Shown here: positions 8,104 to 15,266 of the stretch, in pieces
Layout of the letters: every line of letters begins with the position of its first letter
Numbering within the stretch: position 1 is the first letter of the stretch
Source: Firmicutes bacterium UBA1426
GTDB taxonomy: Bacteria > Bacillota > Clostridia > Peptostreptococcales > Anaerovoracaceae
Direction: 5' to 3'
Length of the DNA stretch: 19,975 nt
Assembly (NCBI GenBank): GCA_002329675.1
Contig: DCUA01000030.1
Coordinates: 1 to 19,975, forward strand
Notes under the pieces: model-generated
Told to the model about the DNA's origin: nothing
What the model saw: only the letters and a program-made list of their open reading frames with translations
Databases searched by the model: none
Translations under genes and position numbers: made by a program

Positions 8104-8411
8104 TTTCTGCCGGAGTTGTCATCTGTTCTGCGGAGCACATCATCCATTTTGTCCAGTAGGTCCTCGGCCTTGTCCTCGACCTTGTCGCCGACCTTACCCA
8201 TCATGCGCTGGGCTTTATCAGTTGCGTTCTCAATTCTATTCTCTGCCTTGTTCTTCATCTTCTTTGCCTTATCCCGGACTTCGTCAGCGGTGTCCTTCAC
8301 CTCGTCCCACATGTCACCTGCAGCGTCCTTCATCTCATGCCATGTGCCTTCTGCGGCGCCCTTAACTTCATTTGGCCGAATGCCCATGTGATTGTTGTTC
8401 ATGCGATCCAT
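8082..8411 (-). CDS. Small LEA-like / amphipathic 11-mer repeat protein
   Basis: A 109-aa, cysteine-free, highly charged protein, almost wholly predicted helix. Residues about 17-93 divide into seven tandem 11-mers: KGAAEGTWHEM, KDAAGDMWDEV, KDTADEVRDKA, KKMKNKAENRI, ENATDKAQRMM, GKVGDKVEDKA, EDLLDKMDDVL. An 11-residue period gives an amphipathic stripe as in group 3 late-embryogenesis-abundant and apolipoprotein-like proteins, which protect membranes or proteins in stress. No signal peptide or membrane span is visible. The start is supported by GGAGAG on the minus strand (about 8418-8423) before ATG at 8411. The gene is divergent from the EAL gene and convergent with the AIR-synthase-like gene (22-bp overlap). 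It is real on the strength of its RBS and repeat structure; the stress role is inference. CsbD- or YtxH-like small stress proteins are alternatives. Confidence 0.8.
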   Translation of the reverse strand: MDRMNNNHMGIRPNEVKGAAEGTWHEMKDAAGDMWDEVKDTADEVRDKAKKMKNKAENRIENATDKAQRMMGKVGDKVEDKAEDLLDKMDDVLRRTDDNSGRNHPNTTL

Positions 8412-8473
8412 TTTGCTCTCCTTTTCCTTATAAAAATACGTGTTTGTATTATTTTGCCGTAGATTTCAAAAAT

Positions 8474-8491
8474 AATTCATTTCTATGAATT
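8474..8491. promoter_or_regulatory. 7-bp inverted repeat in divergent promoter region
   Basis: AATTCAT (8474-8480), 4-nt spacer, ATGAATT (8485-8491): a perfect dyad of operator size. It lies between the LEA-like gene (minus) and the EAL gene (plus), next to a TTGAAA reading on the minus strand (8469-8464). It could bind a dimeric regulator of either gene. The -10 elements on both sides are weak, so the assignment is tentative. Confidence 0.35.
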
Positions 8492-8587
8492 CTGATAAGT
8501 ATGTGGAATTTTGTCGTTTTTTGTTGTATTATGAATATTGTGTAGGCCTGTACTTGCTGAGATGTTCCGGATCAAAGGAGAGTGCAC

Positions 8588-11500
8588 ATGAGAAGGGCTA
8601 TTGCCGTACTGTTTGCTTTGGTGATTACCATTACCGCTATGGTGTTCCCTTGCTATGCAACTGCAGACAGTATCAGTTGGACAGAGGATGAGATTGCCTT
8701 TATGGAAAAGCATCCTGTAATTCGACTGGGTGTAGACCCCGGCTTTGTTCCATTCGAGTACTTTGATGAAGACGGTGTGTATGTTGGAATTGCTCCGGAT
8801 TATCTGGCCCTGATCAGTGACAGAACGGGCTTACAGTTTGAAGTTGCAAAAGGCCTGACATGGCCGGAAGCATACGCTCTGGCACAAGCAGGAGATCTGG
8901 ATGTACTGCCTGCTATTGACAGAACGGAAGACAGAGAAAAACATTTTCTATTTTCCCGACCCTATTATAATATCAAAAGGGTAATCGTTACCCGGGACAC
9001 CGATACAGGCATATCCGGCGTTGAGGATTTAAGGGGAAAAGTGGCCTCCGTTCAGCGGAACAGCTCCCATCACAGTTTTCTATTGTCCTATCCGGAAATC
9101 AACCTCAGTCTTTATGAATCTTTCGAAGAAGGTCTCACCGCAGTTGCCATGGGGACTGAAAAAGTTTTTGTAGGAAATCTGGCAACCGCAGATTATTTTA
9201 TTCGTTCCAATGGGTTGACTAACTTAAGATTTGTTGCTTTTGAGTCCGAAAGCCAACAGGCTTTGCATTTCGCCGTTCGAAAAGACTGGCCGGAATTGGT
9301 GACTATACTCAATAAAGCCCTGGACTCCATAACGGAGAGCGAAAAGTATGAGATTAATGATAAATGGATACTGGTAGAAGCGGCTTTTGATTATAATTTT
9401 GGCCCTCTTATTCGAATCCTGGCAGCCATCGGTGCGGTTATCGCTATCGTAATGGCCGTATCTGTCTACTGGATTTCCCGATTGAGAGACGAAATCTCGC
9501 AAAGAAAACAGATTCAAGAGGATCTGGAAATAGCACAGCGGGCTCTGGAGCAACGCTTTCAAGAGCAAGAGGTAATATTTGAGACAATATTTGATCAGAT
9601 GCCTGTGGGAATTGCAATCTCTCATAGCAAGGACCCAAATGCTGTAGATGAGAGTAAGTACTTCATGAATCCGGCCTTTGAAAAGCTGACCGGAAGATCG
9701 AAGGAAGAGCTTCTGAAACAAGGATGGATTGCAATCACGCATCCGGACGATGTGGAGGAAGATTTAAGAAATTATGAAAGGCTGATGAGGGGCGAAATCG
9801 ATGCTTACGAAATGGATAAGCGAGTTGTCAGACCGGATGGTTCCATCGTCTGGGTACATATGCTCTCAGCCACCTTTGTTTTACCGGAAAGCGATCAGTT
9901 TAGCCAATTTGCCTTATTTAGAGACATAACGGAAAGAAAAGAAATTGAGGAGAAGTTAGTTGAAAGCGAGCGCAGCAAATCCATTCTTCTCTCAAACCTT
10001 CCGGGCATGGCTTATAAGTGCAAGTATGACCGGGACTGGACCATGTTGTTTGTTTCAGCCGGTTGTCTCCAATTGACCGGATATGCCCCGGAGAGTTTAC
10101 TACACAACAAGGAACTCTCTTATAATGATATGATATCGCCGGAATACCGAGAGCTTCTATGGAAAGAATGGGAGCGCATTGTTTCCGAGAAACGTCCCTT
10201 TCAGTACGAGTATGAAATCGTAACGGCTTCAGGTGAGCATAAATGGGTTCTTAAGTTGGGGCAGGTAGTCTATAACGATATGGGTGAAGTTGAAGCCTTG
10301 GAAGGAATCGTCCTTGACATTTCCGACAGAAAGGAAATGGAGAACAACCTCAGATACATTAATACCCATGACCGCTGGACAGGCTTATATAATCGCGAGT
10401 ATTTAGAAACCCTTCTTGTGAGAGATAATAGGGTTAAGAATACTGCGAAAAGGGCACTGGTCAATATCAACTTGAGCACATTTCAGGAAATTACGGCCAG
10501 GCACGGATTTCACTATACGCAAGACCTTATAAAAAAAGCTTCCGAAGCGCTCAAACAATATTGTTCGGAAAGGTGTATGCTGTTCAAAACAAGCGAAAAC
10601 CGATTCACATTTTACATAAAAGGATACGTGGATAAGAAGGAGCTGGTCAATTTTTGTGAGTTTGTCCGCGACACCCTGAGGCCTTTGCTGGTCAAGGACA
10701 GAGTGGGGGGTGGAATCGGTATCCTGGAACTGGGCAGCAATCCGGATCATGTTGATCTGCTCATGAAGAATGTTCTCATCGCATCAGAAAGGTCAATTAA
10801 GATATCCGGTAAAGAATTTGGAGTTTGTTTCTATGATGACAATCTTGAAGCTCTCGTAAAGCGTGAGGAAGACATAAGGCTTGCGCTTTCCCAAATTGCT
10901 GCAGATGATGATGGCGGGAATCTATTTTTGCAATATCAGCCCATACTGGATCTGAAAACAGATTCAATCTGTTGCTTCGAGGCCCTGGCAAGATTAAAAA
11001 CAGAAGAGCTGGGGTTAGTTTCTCCGGGGGAATTTATTCCTATTGCAGAGAAGACGGATCTAATTATACCCATTGGCGAAAAGGTGATGATCAAAGCCTT
11101 TCGTTTTTTGAACAGGTTGAGAGCGCAGGGATTCGAAGGACCCAGTATCTCAATCAACGTATCTGCTATTCAGCTTTTAAGTCCCAACTTTGTAGACAGG
11201 CTCTTTGAATTGATCCATGAGATGCGTGTGGATCCACATAACATAGGTATTGAGATTACAGAATCGGTTTTTGCTTCCGATTACAACTACATTAACAACA
11301 TCATGAGCAAGCTGAGGAATGCCGGGTTCCATGTGGCCATCGATGACTTTGGGTCCGCTTATTCCTCGCTGACCCGGGTGAGAGAAATCAATGTCAGTAC
11401 TCTGAAGATAGACAAGTTCTTCATTGATAAACTGATGACTGTCGGTCCCGATAAATCCATCAGCGGTGAGATTATCGCAATGGCACACAGACTCGGCCAC

Positions 11501-11653
11501 GACGTAATCGCTGAGGGTGTAGAGCACGAAGAGCAAAAACAGTATTTGCTGGAGCACGGCTGTGACAAGATTCAGGGATACCTGATCAGTAGACCTCTCG
11601 ATGAAGAGGCTGCGATGGAGGTAATCTTTAATCAGGACGGCAGTTGCAACTGA
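8588..11653 (+). CDS. Membrane c-di-GMP phosphodiesterase: SBP3 sensor, 2 PAS, degenerate GGDEF, EAL
   Basis: Predicted sensor that hydrolyses cyclic di-GMP. Domain order in 1021 aa: signal sequence (1 to about 25); extracellular family-3 solute-binding domain (about 30-262, with VIRLGVDPGFVPFEY); one membrane helix (about 274-297); short coiled coil; PAS1 (about 329-455) and PAS2 (about 463-590); GGDEF-like domain (about 590-745); EAL (about 770-1015). The GGDEF signature is replaced by S669-E-N-R-F673, so cyclase activity is not expected. The EAL domain keeps E798-A-L, INVS, EITES, D919-D920 and LKID, so phosphodiesterase activity is expected. The ATG at 8588 is chosen because AAAGGAG ends 7 nt before it; the in-frame GTG at 8582 is too close. 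An SBP3 domain fused to the enzyme suggests control by an extracellular amino acid or similar small ligand, which is inference. Monocistronic; the SRP RNA promoter starts 11 nt after the stop. Confidence 0.93.
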   Translation: MRRAIAVLFALVITITAMVFPCYATADSISWTEDEIAFMEKHPVIRLGVDPGFVPFEYFDEDGVYVGIAPDYLALISDRTGLQFEVAKGLTWPEAYALAQAGDLDVLPAIDRTEDREKHFLFSRPYYNIKRVIVTRDTDTGISGVEDLRGKVASVQRNSSHHSFLLSYPEINLSLYESFEEGLTAVAMGTEKVFVGNLATADYFIRSNGLTNLRFVAFESESQQALHFAVRKDWPELVTILNKALDSITESEKYEINDKWILVEAAFDYNFGPLIRILAAIGAVIAIVMAVSVYWISRLRDEISQRKQIQEDLEIAQRALEQRFQEQEVIFETIFDQMPVGIAISHSKDPNAVDESKYFMNPAFEKLTGRSKEELLKQGWIAITHPDDVEEDLRNYERLMRGEIDAYEMDKRVVRPDGSIVWVHMLSATFVLPESDQFSQFALFRDITERKEIEEKLVESERSKSILLSNLPGMAYKCKYDRDWTMLFVSAGCLQLTGYAPESLLHNKELSYNDMISPEYRELLWKEWERIVSEKRPFQYEYEIVTASGEHKWVLKLGQVVYNDMGEVEALEGIVLDISDRKEMENNLRYINTHDRWTGLYNREYLETLLVRDNRVKNTAKRALVNINLSTFQEITARHGFHYTQDLIKKASEALKQYCSERCMLFKTSENRFTFYIKGYVDKKELVNFCEFVRDTLRPLLVKDRVGGGIGILELGSNPDHVDLLMKNVLIASERSIKISGKEFGVCFYDDNLEALVKREEDIRLALSQIAADDDGGNLFLQYQPILDLKTDSICCFEALARLKTEELGLVSPGEFIPIAEKTDLIIPIGEKVMIKAFRFLNRLRAQGFEGPSISINVSAIQLLSPNFVDRLFELIHEMRVDPHNIGIEITESVFASDYNYINNIMSKLRNAGFHVAIDDFGSAYSSLTRVREINVSTLKIDKFFIDKLMTVGPDKSISGEIIAMAHRLGHDVIAEGVEHEEQKQYLLEHGCDKIQGYLISRPLDEEAAMEVIFNQDGSCN

Positions 11654-11663
11654 CTGAATCCCA

Positions 11664-11692
11664 TTGACTGAACCGACAAAGTCCTTTATAAT
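11664..11692 (+). promoter_or_regulatory. Sigma-A promoter of the SRP RNA / dnaX transcript
   Basis: TTGACT (11664-11669), 17-bp spacer, TATAAT (11687-11692). This is the strongest promoter on the plus strand of the window, as expected for a stable RNA. The predicted start near 11699-11700 coincides with the base of the SRP RNA stem. Confidence 0.85.
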
Positions 11693-11699
11693 AGAAAAG

Positions 11700-11861
11700 C
11701 AAATTGCCTTTTGGCAGCTTCGCCTGGCATGGTCCGGGTCCTGCGCAATAAGAATCTGTGAACCTCGTCAGGTCCGGAAGGAAGCAGCGATAAACGGAAC
11801 CTCTTATGTGCCGCAGCTCAGCCTGTTCCATCTCCATGCGGGGCTGGCAAAGGGCAATTTG
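11700..11861 (+). ncRNA. ffs: Signal recognition particle RNA (extended small type)
   Basis: RNA scaffold of the signal recognition particle, which with Ffh targets membrane proteins. The invariant apical domain is present at about 11757-11789: TGTGAACC, then GTCAGGTCCGGAAGGAAGCA with its GGAA tetraloop (11776-11779). The arms fold into one long hairpin: 11700-11718 with 11843-11861 (17 of 19 pairs Watson-Crick, one wobble), GCATGG (11727-11732) with CCATGC (11834-11839), CTGCG (11741-11745) with CGCAG (11812-11816), and ATAAGA (11748-11753) with TCTTAT (11802-11807). No Alu domain is evident, so it is not the long Bacillus scRNA, yet at about 162 nt it exceeds the usual 100-nt small form. 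The conserved core alone spans about 11727-11839. No terminator separates it from dnaX, so it is probably processed from a longer transcript. Upstream placement to dnaX matches B. subtilis. Confidence 0.92.
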
Positions 11862-11889
11862 TGTAAATGGAGAAAACTCGGAGGCGGAA

Positions 11890-13458
11890 ATGCATCAAGC
11901 TTTATATCGTAGCTTTCGTCCGGAGACCTTTGAAGGCCTTCTGGGCCAGGAACACATCATCAAGATCTTGCGAAACCAGATCCGCAATGGAACGGTAGGA
12001 CATGCTTATTTGTTCTGCGGCACCAGAGGGACAGGGAAGACTACGACAGCCAGAATTCTGGCAAAAGGAGTCAACTGTACAGCTCCCCGGGATGATCGCC
12101 CGTGTGGGGTCTGCGAAAACTGTATAGCCATTCGGGACGGTGTCTTTCTTGACGTTATCGAAATTGATGCAGCCTCACATAACGGTGTGGAGAACATTCG
12201 TGAACTGCGTGAAAGCGTAAAATATCCACCGGTTGCAGGAAGGTGCAAAGTCTATATCATCGACGAGGTCCACATGCTGTCTACCGGTGCGTTCAATGCC
12301 CTTCTGAAAACACTGGAGGAACCGCCGGCCAATGTCATGTTCATTCTCGCAACCACAGAACCTCAAAAGCTGCCGGCTACCGTACTTTCCCGCTGTCTCA
12401 GACTGGATTTTCACAGAGTACCGGAAAAACAGCTGCTTGCGGGAATGCGTGAGATCTGCAAGAGTCTGGATGTAAAGATCTCTGACGGCGCCCTTGGCAT
12501 CATTGCTGCCAACGGAGACGGTTCGGTGCGGGATAGTCTGTCTATCCTGGATCAGTGCATAGCCGGAGGAGATAAAGAGGTTTCAAGAGAAGATGTCATC
12601 AAAATACTCGGGACATCAGGTGAGGAAGTATTTATACAGCTCACCGACATGATGGATCAGGGCCGTGTCGCCGATGGACTGCTGCTGCTGGATCAGCTGC
12701 TCTCCGAAGGAGTTGAAGTCAAACAGCTGATGAAGGATTGGATCGCCCATTACCGGAACCTCATGATGACCAAATTTGTTCGCCATCCGGAGGACCTTTT
12801 GAACGTATCGGAAGAAAATGTTGAGAGGATCCGCGAACAGAGCATGCGTATCGATCTGTCAGCTATTAACGAGGCCATACTTCAGCTGGCCCGAACCCTG
12901 ACAGAGGCCAGATGGTCCACACAGCCCCGTATTCTGCTGGAACTCTGCATGGTGAGATTGGCTTCCGGCGACGATCCCGGCTGTCTTCCTGAGGTGAGCA
13001 TAACACGACCCGCCGGGGGGAAAAGTCAGAAAAAAGAGAGGACAAAGAAAACAGAGCCTACAGAAAAAGAGGACAAGCCGGAACAAACGGAATCAGGAGC
13101 AGAAGTGGCTGTCGAAGAATCCCCGGAAGAGACCCCGGATCTGGAGCAGATCTGGCGTAAGGTCGTTGAAGAAGGTGAATCGGAAAAGGCCAGCCTATCT
13201 CTGCTTCGAAGAGGGGGAAGGCTTGTAGATATCAGGGATGGTTGCTTTCGTCTGGAATTAGCCAACGATATGGCAGTGCGCTATGCGAAAGATAATGCGG
13301 ATTACCTGAAAAAACTTATGAAGAAATATACCGGTAAGAAGCTGGAAATGGATTGTTGTTTGGCTGACCGAAACAGCAAGGTACAGGAAAAGCAAACGGC
13401 TGAGGAGATCGCCAGCCTGGTAGGAAACGGACTAAATATCACCGTCGAGGTTAAATAA
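11890..13458 (+). CDS. dnaX: DNA polymerase III subunit gamma/tau
   Basis: Clamp-loader ATPase of the replicative polymerase. The N-terminal AAA+ module has Walker A GTRGTGKT (44-51, K50), a zinc module C63-x8-C72-x2-C75-x2-C78, Walker B DEVH (125-128) and a TVLSRC sensor near 167. Domain III follows (to about 360), then a Lys/Glu-rich linker (about 370-420) and a tau-type C-terminal domain. The 522-aa product fits a tau-like form. The start ATG 11890 (MHQALYRSF) is preferred: GGAGG at 11880-11884 precedes it, and the longer ORF from 11806 would run through the SRP RNA. I found no A-AAA-AAG frameshift heptamer in the right frame, so production of a short gamma form is not supported. Heads the dnaX-ybaB-recR operon; ybaB follows after 10 nt. 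Confidence 0.96.
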   Translation: MHQALYRSFRPETFEGLLGQEHIIKILRNQIRNGTVGHAYLFCGTRGTGKTTTARILAKGVNCTAPRDDRPCGVCENCIAIRDGVFLDVIEIDAASHNGVENIRELRESVKYPPVAGRCKVYIIDEVHMLSTGAFNALLKTLEEPPANVMFILATTEPQKLPATVLSRCLRLDFHRVPEKQLLAGMREICKSLDVKISDGALGIIAANGDGSVRDSLSILDQCIAGGDKEVSREDVIKILGTSGEEVFIQLTDMMDQGRVADGLLLLDQLLSEGVEVKQLMKDWIAHYRNLMMTKFVRHPEDLLNVSEENVERIREQSMRIDLSAINEAILQLARTLTEARWSTQPRILLELCMVRLASGDDPGCLPEVSITRPAGGKSQKKERTKKTEPTEKEDKPEQTESGAEVAVEESPEETPDLEQIWRKVVEEGESEKASLSLLRRGGRLVDIRDGCFRLELANDMAVRYAKDNADYLKKLMKKYTGKKLEMDCCLADRNSKVQEKQTAEEIASLVGNGLNITVEVK

Positions 13459-13468
13459 GGAGGAAGAA

Positions 13469-13822
13469 ATGGGAAGAGGAATGAGAGCCGGAAAGAAGCC
13501 CGGCGGCGGAGGACAGGCCTCCATGCAGAAACAGATGCAGCAGATGCAGGTTATGCAGAAGAAGATGGAAGAAATGCAGGCTAAACTGGACGACCAGGAG
13601 GTGAGTGCCACAGCAGGCGGAGGGGCTGTCAGCGTTACCGTAAACGGAAAGCGGGAACTGACAGGCATTACAATACAACGGGAAGCAGTGGATCCGGACG
13701 ATGTGGAAATGCTGCAGGATCTGATCATCGCTGCTGTAAACGAGGGATTGCGTCAGATCGAGGAACTTTCATCCTCGGAAATGGCCAAACTCACCGGTGG
13801 CCTGGGAATTCCGGGATTATAG
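13469..13822 (+). CDS. ybaB: YbaB/EbfC family nucleoid-associated protein
   Basis: Small DNA-binding protein (YaaK in B. subtilis) that forms tweezer-shaped dimers and is almost always encoded between dnaX and recR. The 117-aa product begins with a Gly/Lys-rich tail, then a Met/Gln-rich coiled helix (about 18-45, repeated [13 protein letters not shown] pattern), then the beta-sheet segment [16 protein letters not shown], the [12 protein letters not shown] motif, and a C-terminal helix ending [13 protein letters not shown], all family hallmarks. AAGGAGG lies 6 nt before the ATG. The gene is tightly spaced in the operon, 10 nt after dnaX and 17 nt before recR. The unusually Gly/Arg/Lys-rich first 15 residues may add non-specific DNA contact. 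Confidence 0.95.
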   Translation: MGRGMRAGKKPGGGGQASMQKQMQQMQVMQKKMEEMQAKLDDQEVSATAGGGAVSVTVNGKRELTGITIQREAVDPDDVEMLQDLIIAAVNEGLRQIEELSSSEMAKLTGGLGIPGL

Positions 13823-13839
13823 AGAGAAGGACCGGGAAC

Positions 13840-14439
13840 ATGCGATATTATGCAAAACCGTTGAACAATCTGATCAGCCAGCTTTCCAAGCTGCCCGGCA
13901 TCGGCGGAAAGACAGCCCAGCGGCTGGCCTTCCATATCTTGTCCATGGACGAAAAAGATGCCATTGCCATTGCGGATGCCATCATCGAAGGCAAACGTTC
14001 CATGAAATATTGCTCCGTCTGCGGTAATCTCACGGATCAGGACCCCTGCGGGATCTGCTCCGACAAAACCAGAGACCAAAGAGTGGTATGTGTAGTGGAA
14101 AACGCAAGAGACGTGGCCGCTATGGAACGCATGAGAGAATTCAACGGACTTTACCACGTGTTGCACGGATCCATATCTCCCATGGAAGGGATCGGGCCGG
14201 AAGACATCAACCTGAAATCACTGATTCTTCGTTTACAGGAAAGCGAAATCGACGAAGTGATCCTGGCAACCAATCCCAACATCGAAGGCGAGGCCACTGC
14301 CATGTATATCGCCCGGCTGATCAAGCCATCCGGCATAAAGGCAACGCGCATCGCCCACGGGATCCCGGTAGGAGGAGATCTGGAATACACGGATGAAATT
14401 ACATTGTCAAAAGCCATAGAAGGCAGACGGGAGCTGTAG
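13840..14439 (+). CDS. recR: Recombination protein RecR
   Basis: Part of the RecFOR system that loads RecA onto gapped single-stranded DNA. At 199 aa it has normal length. Seen in order: helix-hairpin-helix [15 protein letters not shown] (18-32), zinc finger C58-x2-C61-x8-C70-x2-C73, Toprim domain ([16 protein letters not shown] from about 85, ending with [19 protein letters not shown]), and the C-terminal [24 protein letters not shown] motif. The ATG follows AGAAGGA. It is the last gene of the dnaX operon: an intrinsic terminator overlaps its last codons, and the convergent yaaL-like stop codon abuts its own stop with no intervening base. Confidence 0.97.
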   Translation: MRYYAKPLNNLISQLSKLPGIGGKTAQRLAFHILSMDEKDAIAIADAIIEGKRSMKYCSVCGNLTDQDPCGICSDKTRDQRVVCVVENARDVAAMERMREFNGLYHVLHGSISPMEGIGPEDINLKSLILRLQESEIDEVILATNPNIEGEATAMYIARLIKPSGIKATRIAHGIPVGGDLEYTDEITLSKAIEGRREL

Positions 14440-14461
14440 TTATAGCCCCATCTGCTTTTTT
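14423..14461 (+). terminator. Intrinsic terminator of the dnaX-ybaB-recR operon
   Basis: GCAGA (14423-14427) pairs with TCTGC (14451-14455), GGG (14429-14431) with CCC (14447-14449), and GCT (14433-14435) with AGC (14444-14446); six T follow (14456-14461). It overlaps the recR 3' end and the 3' end of the minus-strand yaaL-like gene. Confidence 0.75.
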
Positions 14462-14706
14462 GCGGTTTTGATCAGATATTCATATCTGGATTTGGCTGCC
14501 ATGATATCGTAAGTGGCAAAGTCAATTAAATCGGGATCGGTTGCCTCATTGAAACGGGACTCGGCCAGCTTCCACTGGATTTCCGCATCCCTGATGGATG
14601 CGTAGAGTTTTTCCTCCTCCGTCTGCTCCGGAGGCAGATTCAAAAAGTGTCGATACATTTTGTCTGCTACTCCTTTCACGCCGATAAAATTACTGTCCAT
14701 AATCAC
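14440..14706 (-). CDS. yaaL: YaaL-like DUF2508 protein, reversed relative to recR
   Basis: An 88-aa, helix-rich, soluble protein. The C-terminal half reads FNEATDPDLIDFATYDIMAA then KSRYEYLIKTAKK, the hallmark of DUF2508 (YaaL). Its function is unknown; in B. subtilis it sits between recR and bofA on the same strand. Here it occupies the same slot but points the other way, its TAA (14442-14440) abutting the recR TAG. The start may be GTG at 14706, 5 nt after a minus-strand AAAGGG, or ATG at 14700. The inversion removes it from the dnaX operon, so it needs its own promoter; none is convincing. The family call rests on recalled motif and synteny, both of which agree. Confidence 0.82.
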   Translation of the reverse strand: MIMDSNFIGVKGVADKMYRHFLNLPPEQTEEEKLYASIRDAEIQWKLAESRFNEATDPDLIDFATYDIMAAKSRYEYLIKTAKKQMGL

Positions 14707-14786
14707 AAAAGCCCTTTCATCTTTTGTCTTCTATTCTATTCATATTCAGCATATTTTATACAAAAGGTTGGCATAGTTTCCCTTTT

Positions 14787-14815
14787 GAATAAATTTGGGG
14801 TGTAGTTCATACATG
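14787..14815 (+). promoter_or_regulatory. Possible sigma-E promoter of bofA
   Basis: GAATAAA (14787-14793), 14-bp spacer, CATACATG (14808-14815). The B. subtilis sigma-E consensus is about KMATATT-N14-CATACAMT; this site matches 5/7 and 6/8 with exact spacing. B. subtilis bofA is sigma-E dependent. The leader would be only about 15 nt, which weakens the call. Confidence 0.4.
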
Positions 14816-14835
14816 ATATTTGAGGGTAAAGAAGT

Positions 14836-15108
14836 ATGGAAATGAGCGTGGAAATCGGTATTTTGCTCGCATATGGGTTTGGTATTCTGATTTTGTATAT
14901 CTTAGGCTACCTGTTTCTGGTGCCTCTGAAATTCCTTTTAAAGCTGATAGGGAACAGCATAGTAGGAGGTCTTTTTATTCTGCTCATCAATTGGGTCGGT
15001 TCCAACTGGGATCTCCATATACCGCTGAACCTCCTTTCGGCGCTCTTCGTCGGCGTTCTGGGATTGCCCGGAGCGATCCTGCTTCTCATCCTGAATAATT
15101 TCATATAA
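14836..15108 (+). CDS. bofA: Pro-sigma-K processing inhibitor BofA
   Basis: A 90-aa integral membrane protein. In sporulating Bacillota BofA sits in the outer forespore membrane with SpoIVFA and holds the SpoIVFB protease inactive until pro-sigma-K should be cleaved. Visible: a first membrane helix (about 6-32), a second hydrophobic segment (about 36-56), and the conserved C-terminal block NLLSALFVGVLGLPGAILLL (about 65-84), which is the family signature. GAGGG at 14822-14826 precedes ATG 14836; the ATG at 14842 is an alternative. Position after recR and yaaL matches B. subtilis. Its presence implies a sporulating ancestor at least; no other spore gene is in the window. Confidence 0.92.
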   Translation: MEMSVEIGILLAYGFGILILYILGYLFLVPLKFLLKLIGNSIVGGLFILLINWVGSNWDLHIPLNLLSALFVGVLGLPGAILLLILNNFI

Positions 15109-15203
15109 GATCGTAGAAGAAGACTTTTTGCCCTCTCGGACAAAGCATAGCAAATAGATTATCACATTACCGCAAATATGTAGTTGCTTGTTTTCAGAAA
15201 ATT

Positions 15204-15243
15204 AGATAAAATTAGTTATCTGTTTTATTATTCTTTTTATAAT
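15204..15243 (+). promoter_or_regulatory. Permease promoter region: dyad plus TATAAT
   Basis: AGATAA (15204-15209), 6-nt spacer, TTATCT (15216-15221): a perfect 6-bp dyad. TATAAT lies at 15238-15243, but the sequence 17 bp upstream is a poor -35. The dyad would cover the -35 position and could be an activator or repressor site. The whole 160-bp gap after bofA is AT-rich. Confidence 0.4.
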
Positions 15244-15266
15244 CATATAAGGGAGGGAAACACGGA

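Noticed and set aside
11806..11889. 28-codon N-terminal extension of dnaX
   Set aside because: Runs through the SRP RNA right arm, and the downstream ATG 11890 has GGAGG and begins with the conserved ALYRSFRP motif.
13016..13036. Slippery G6A4 and A6 runs in dnaX for a gamma/tau frameshift
   Set aside because: The reading frame gives AAA-AAA preceded by G, not A-AAA-AAG, and no stem-loop stimulator was evident; transcriptional slippage cannot be excluded but is unsupported.
14474..14489. CAGATAT/ATATCTG dyad
   Set aside because: Falls inside the yaaL-like coding sequence and has no neighbouring promoter.
15109..15150. Terminator for bofA (CTTTTTGCCC with GGACAAAG)
   Set aside because: Stem is imperfect and no T-run follows.
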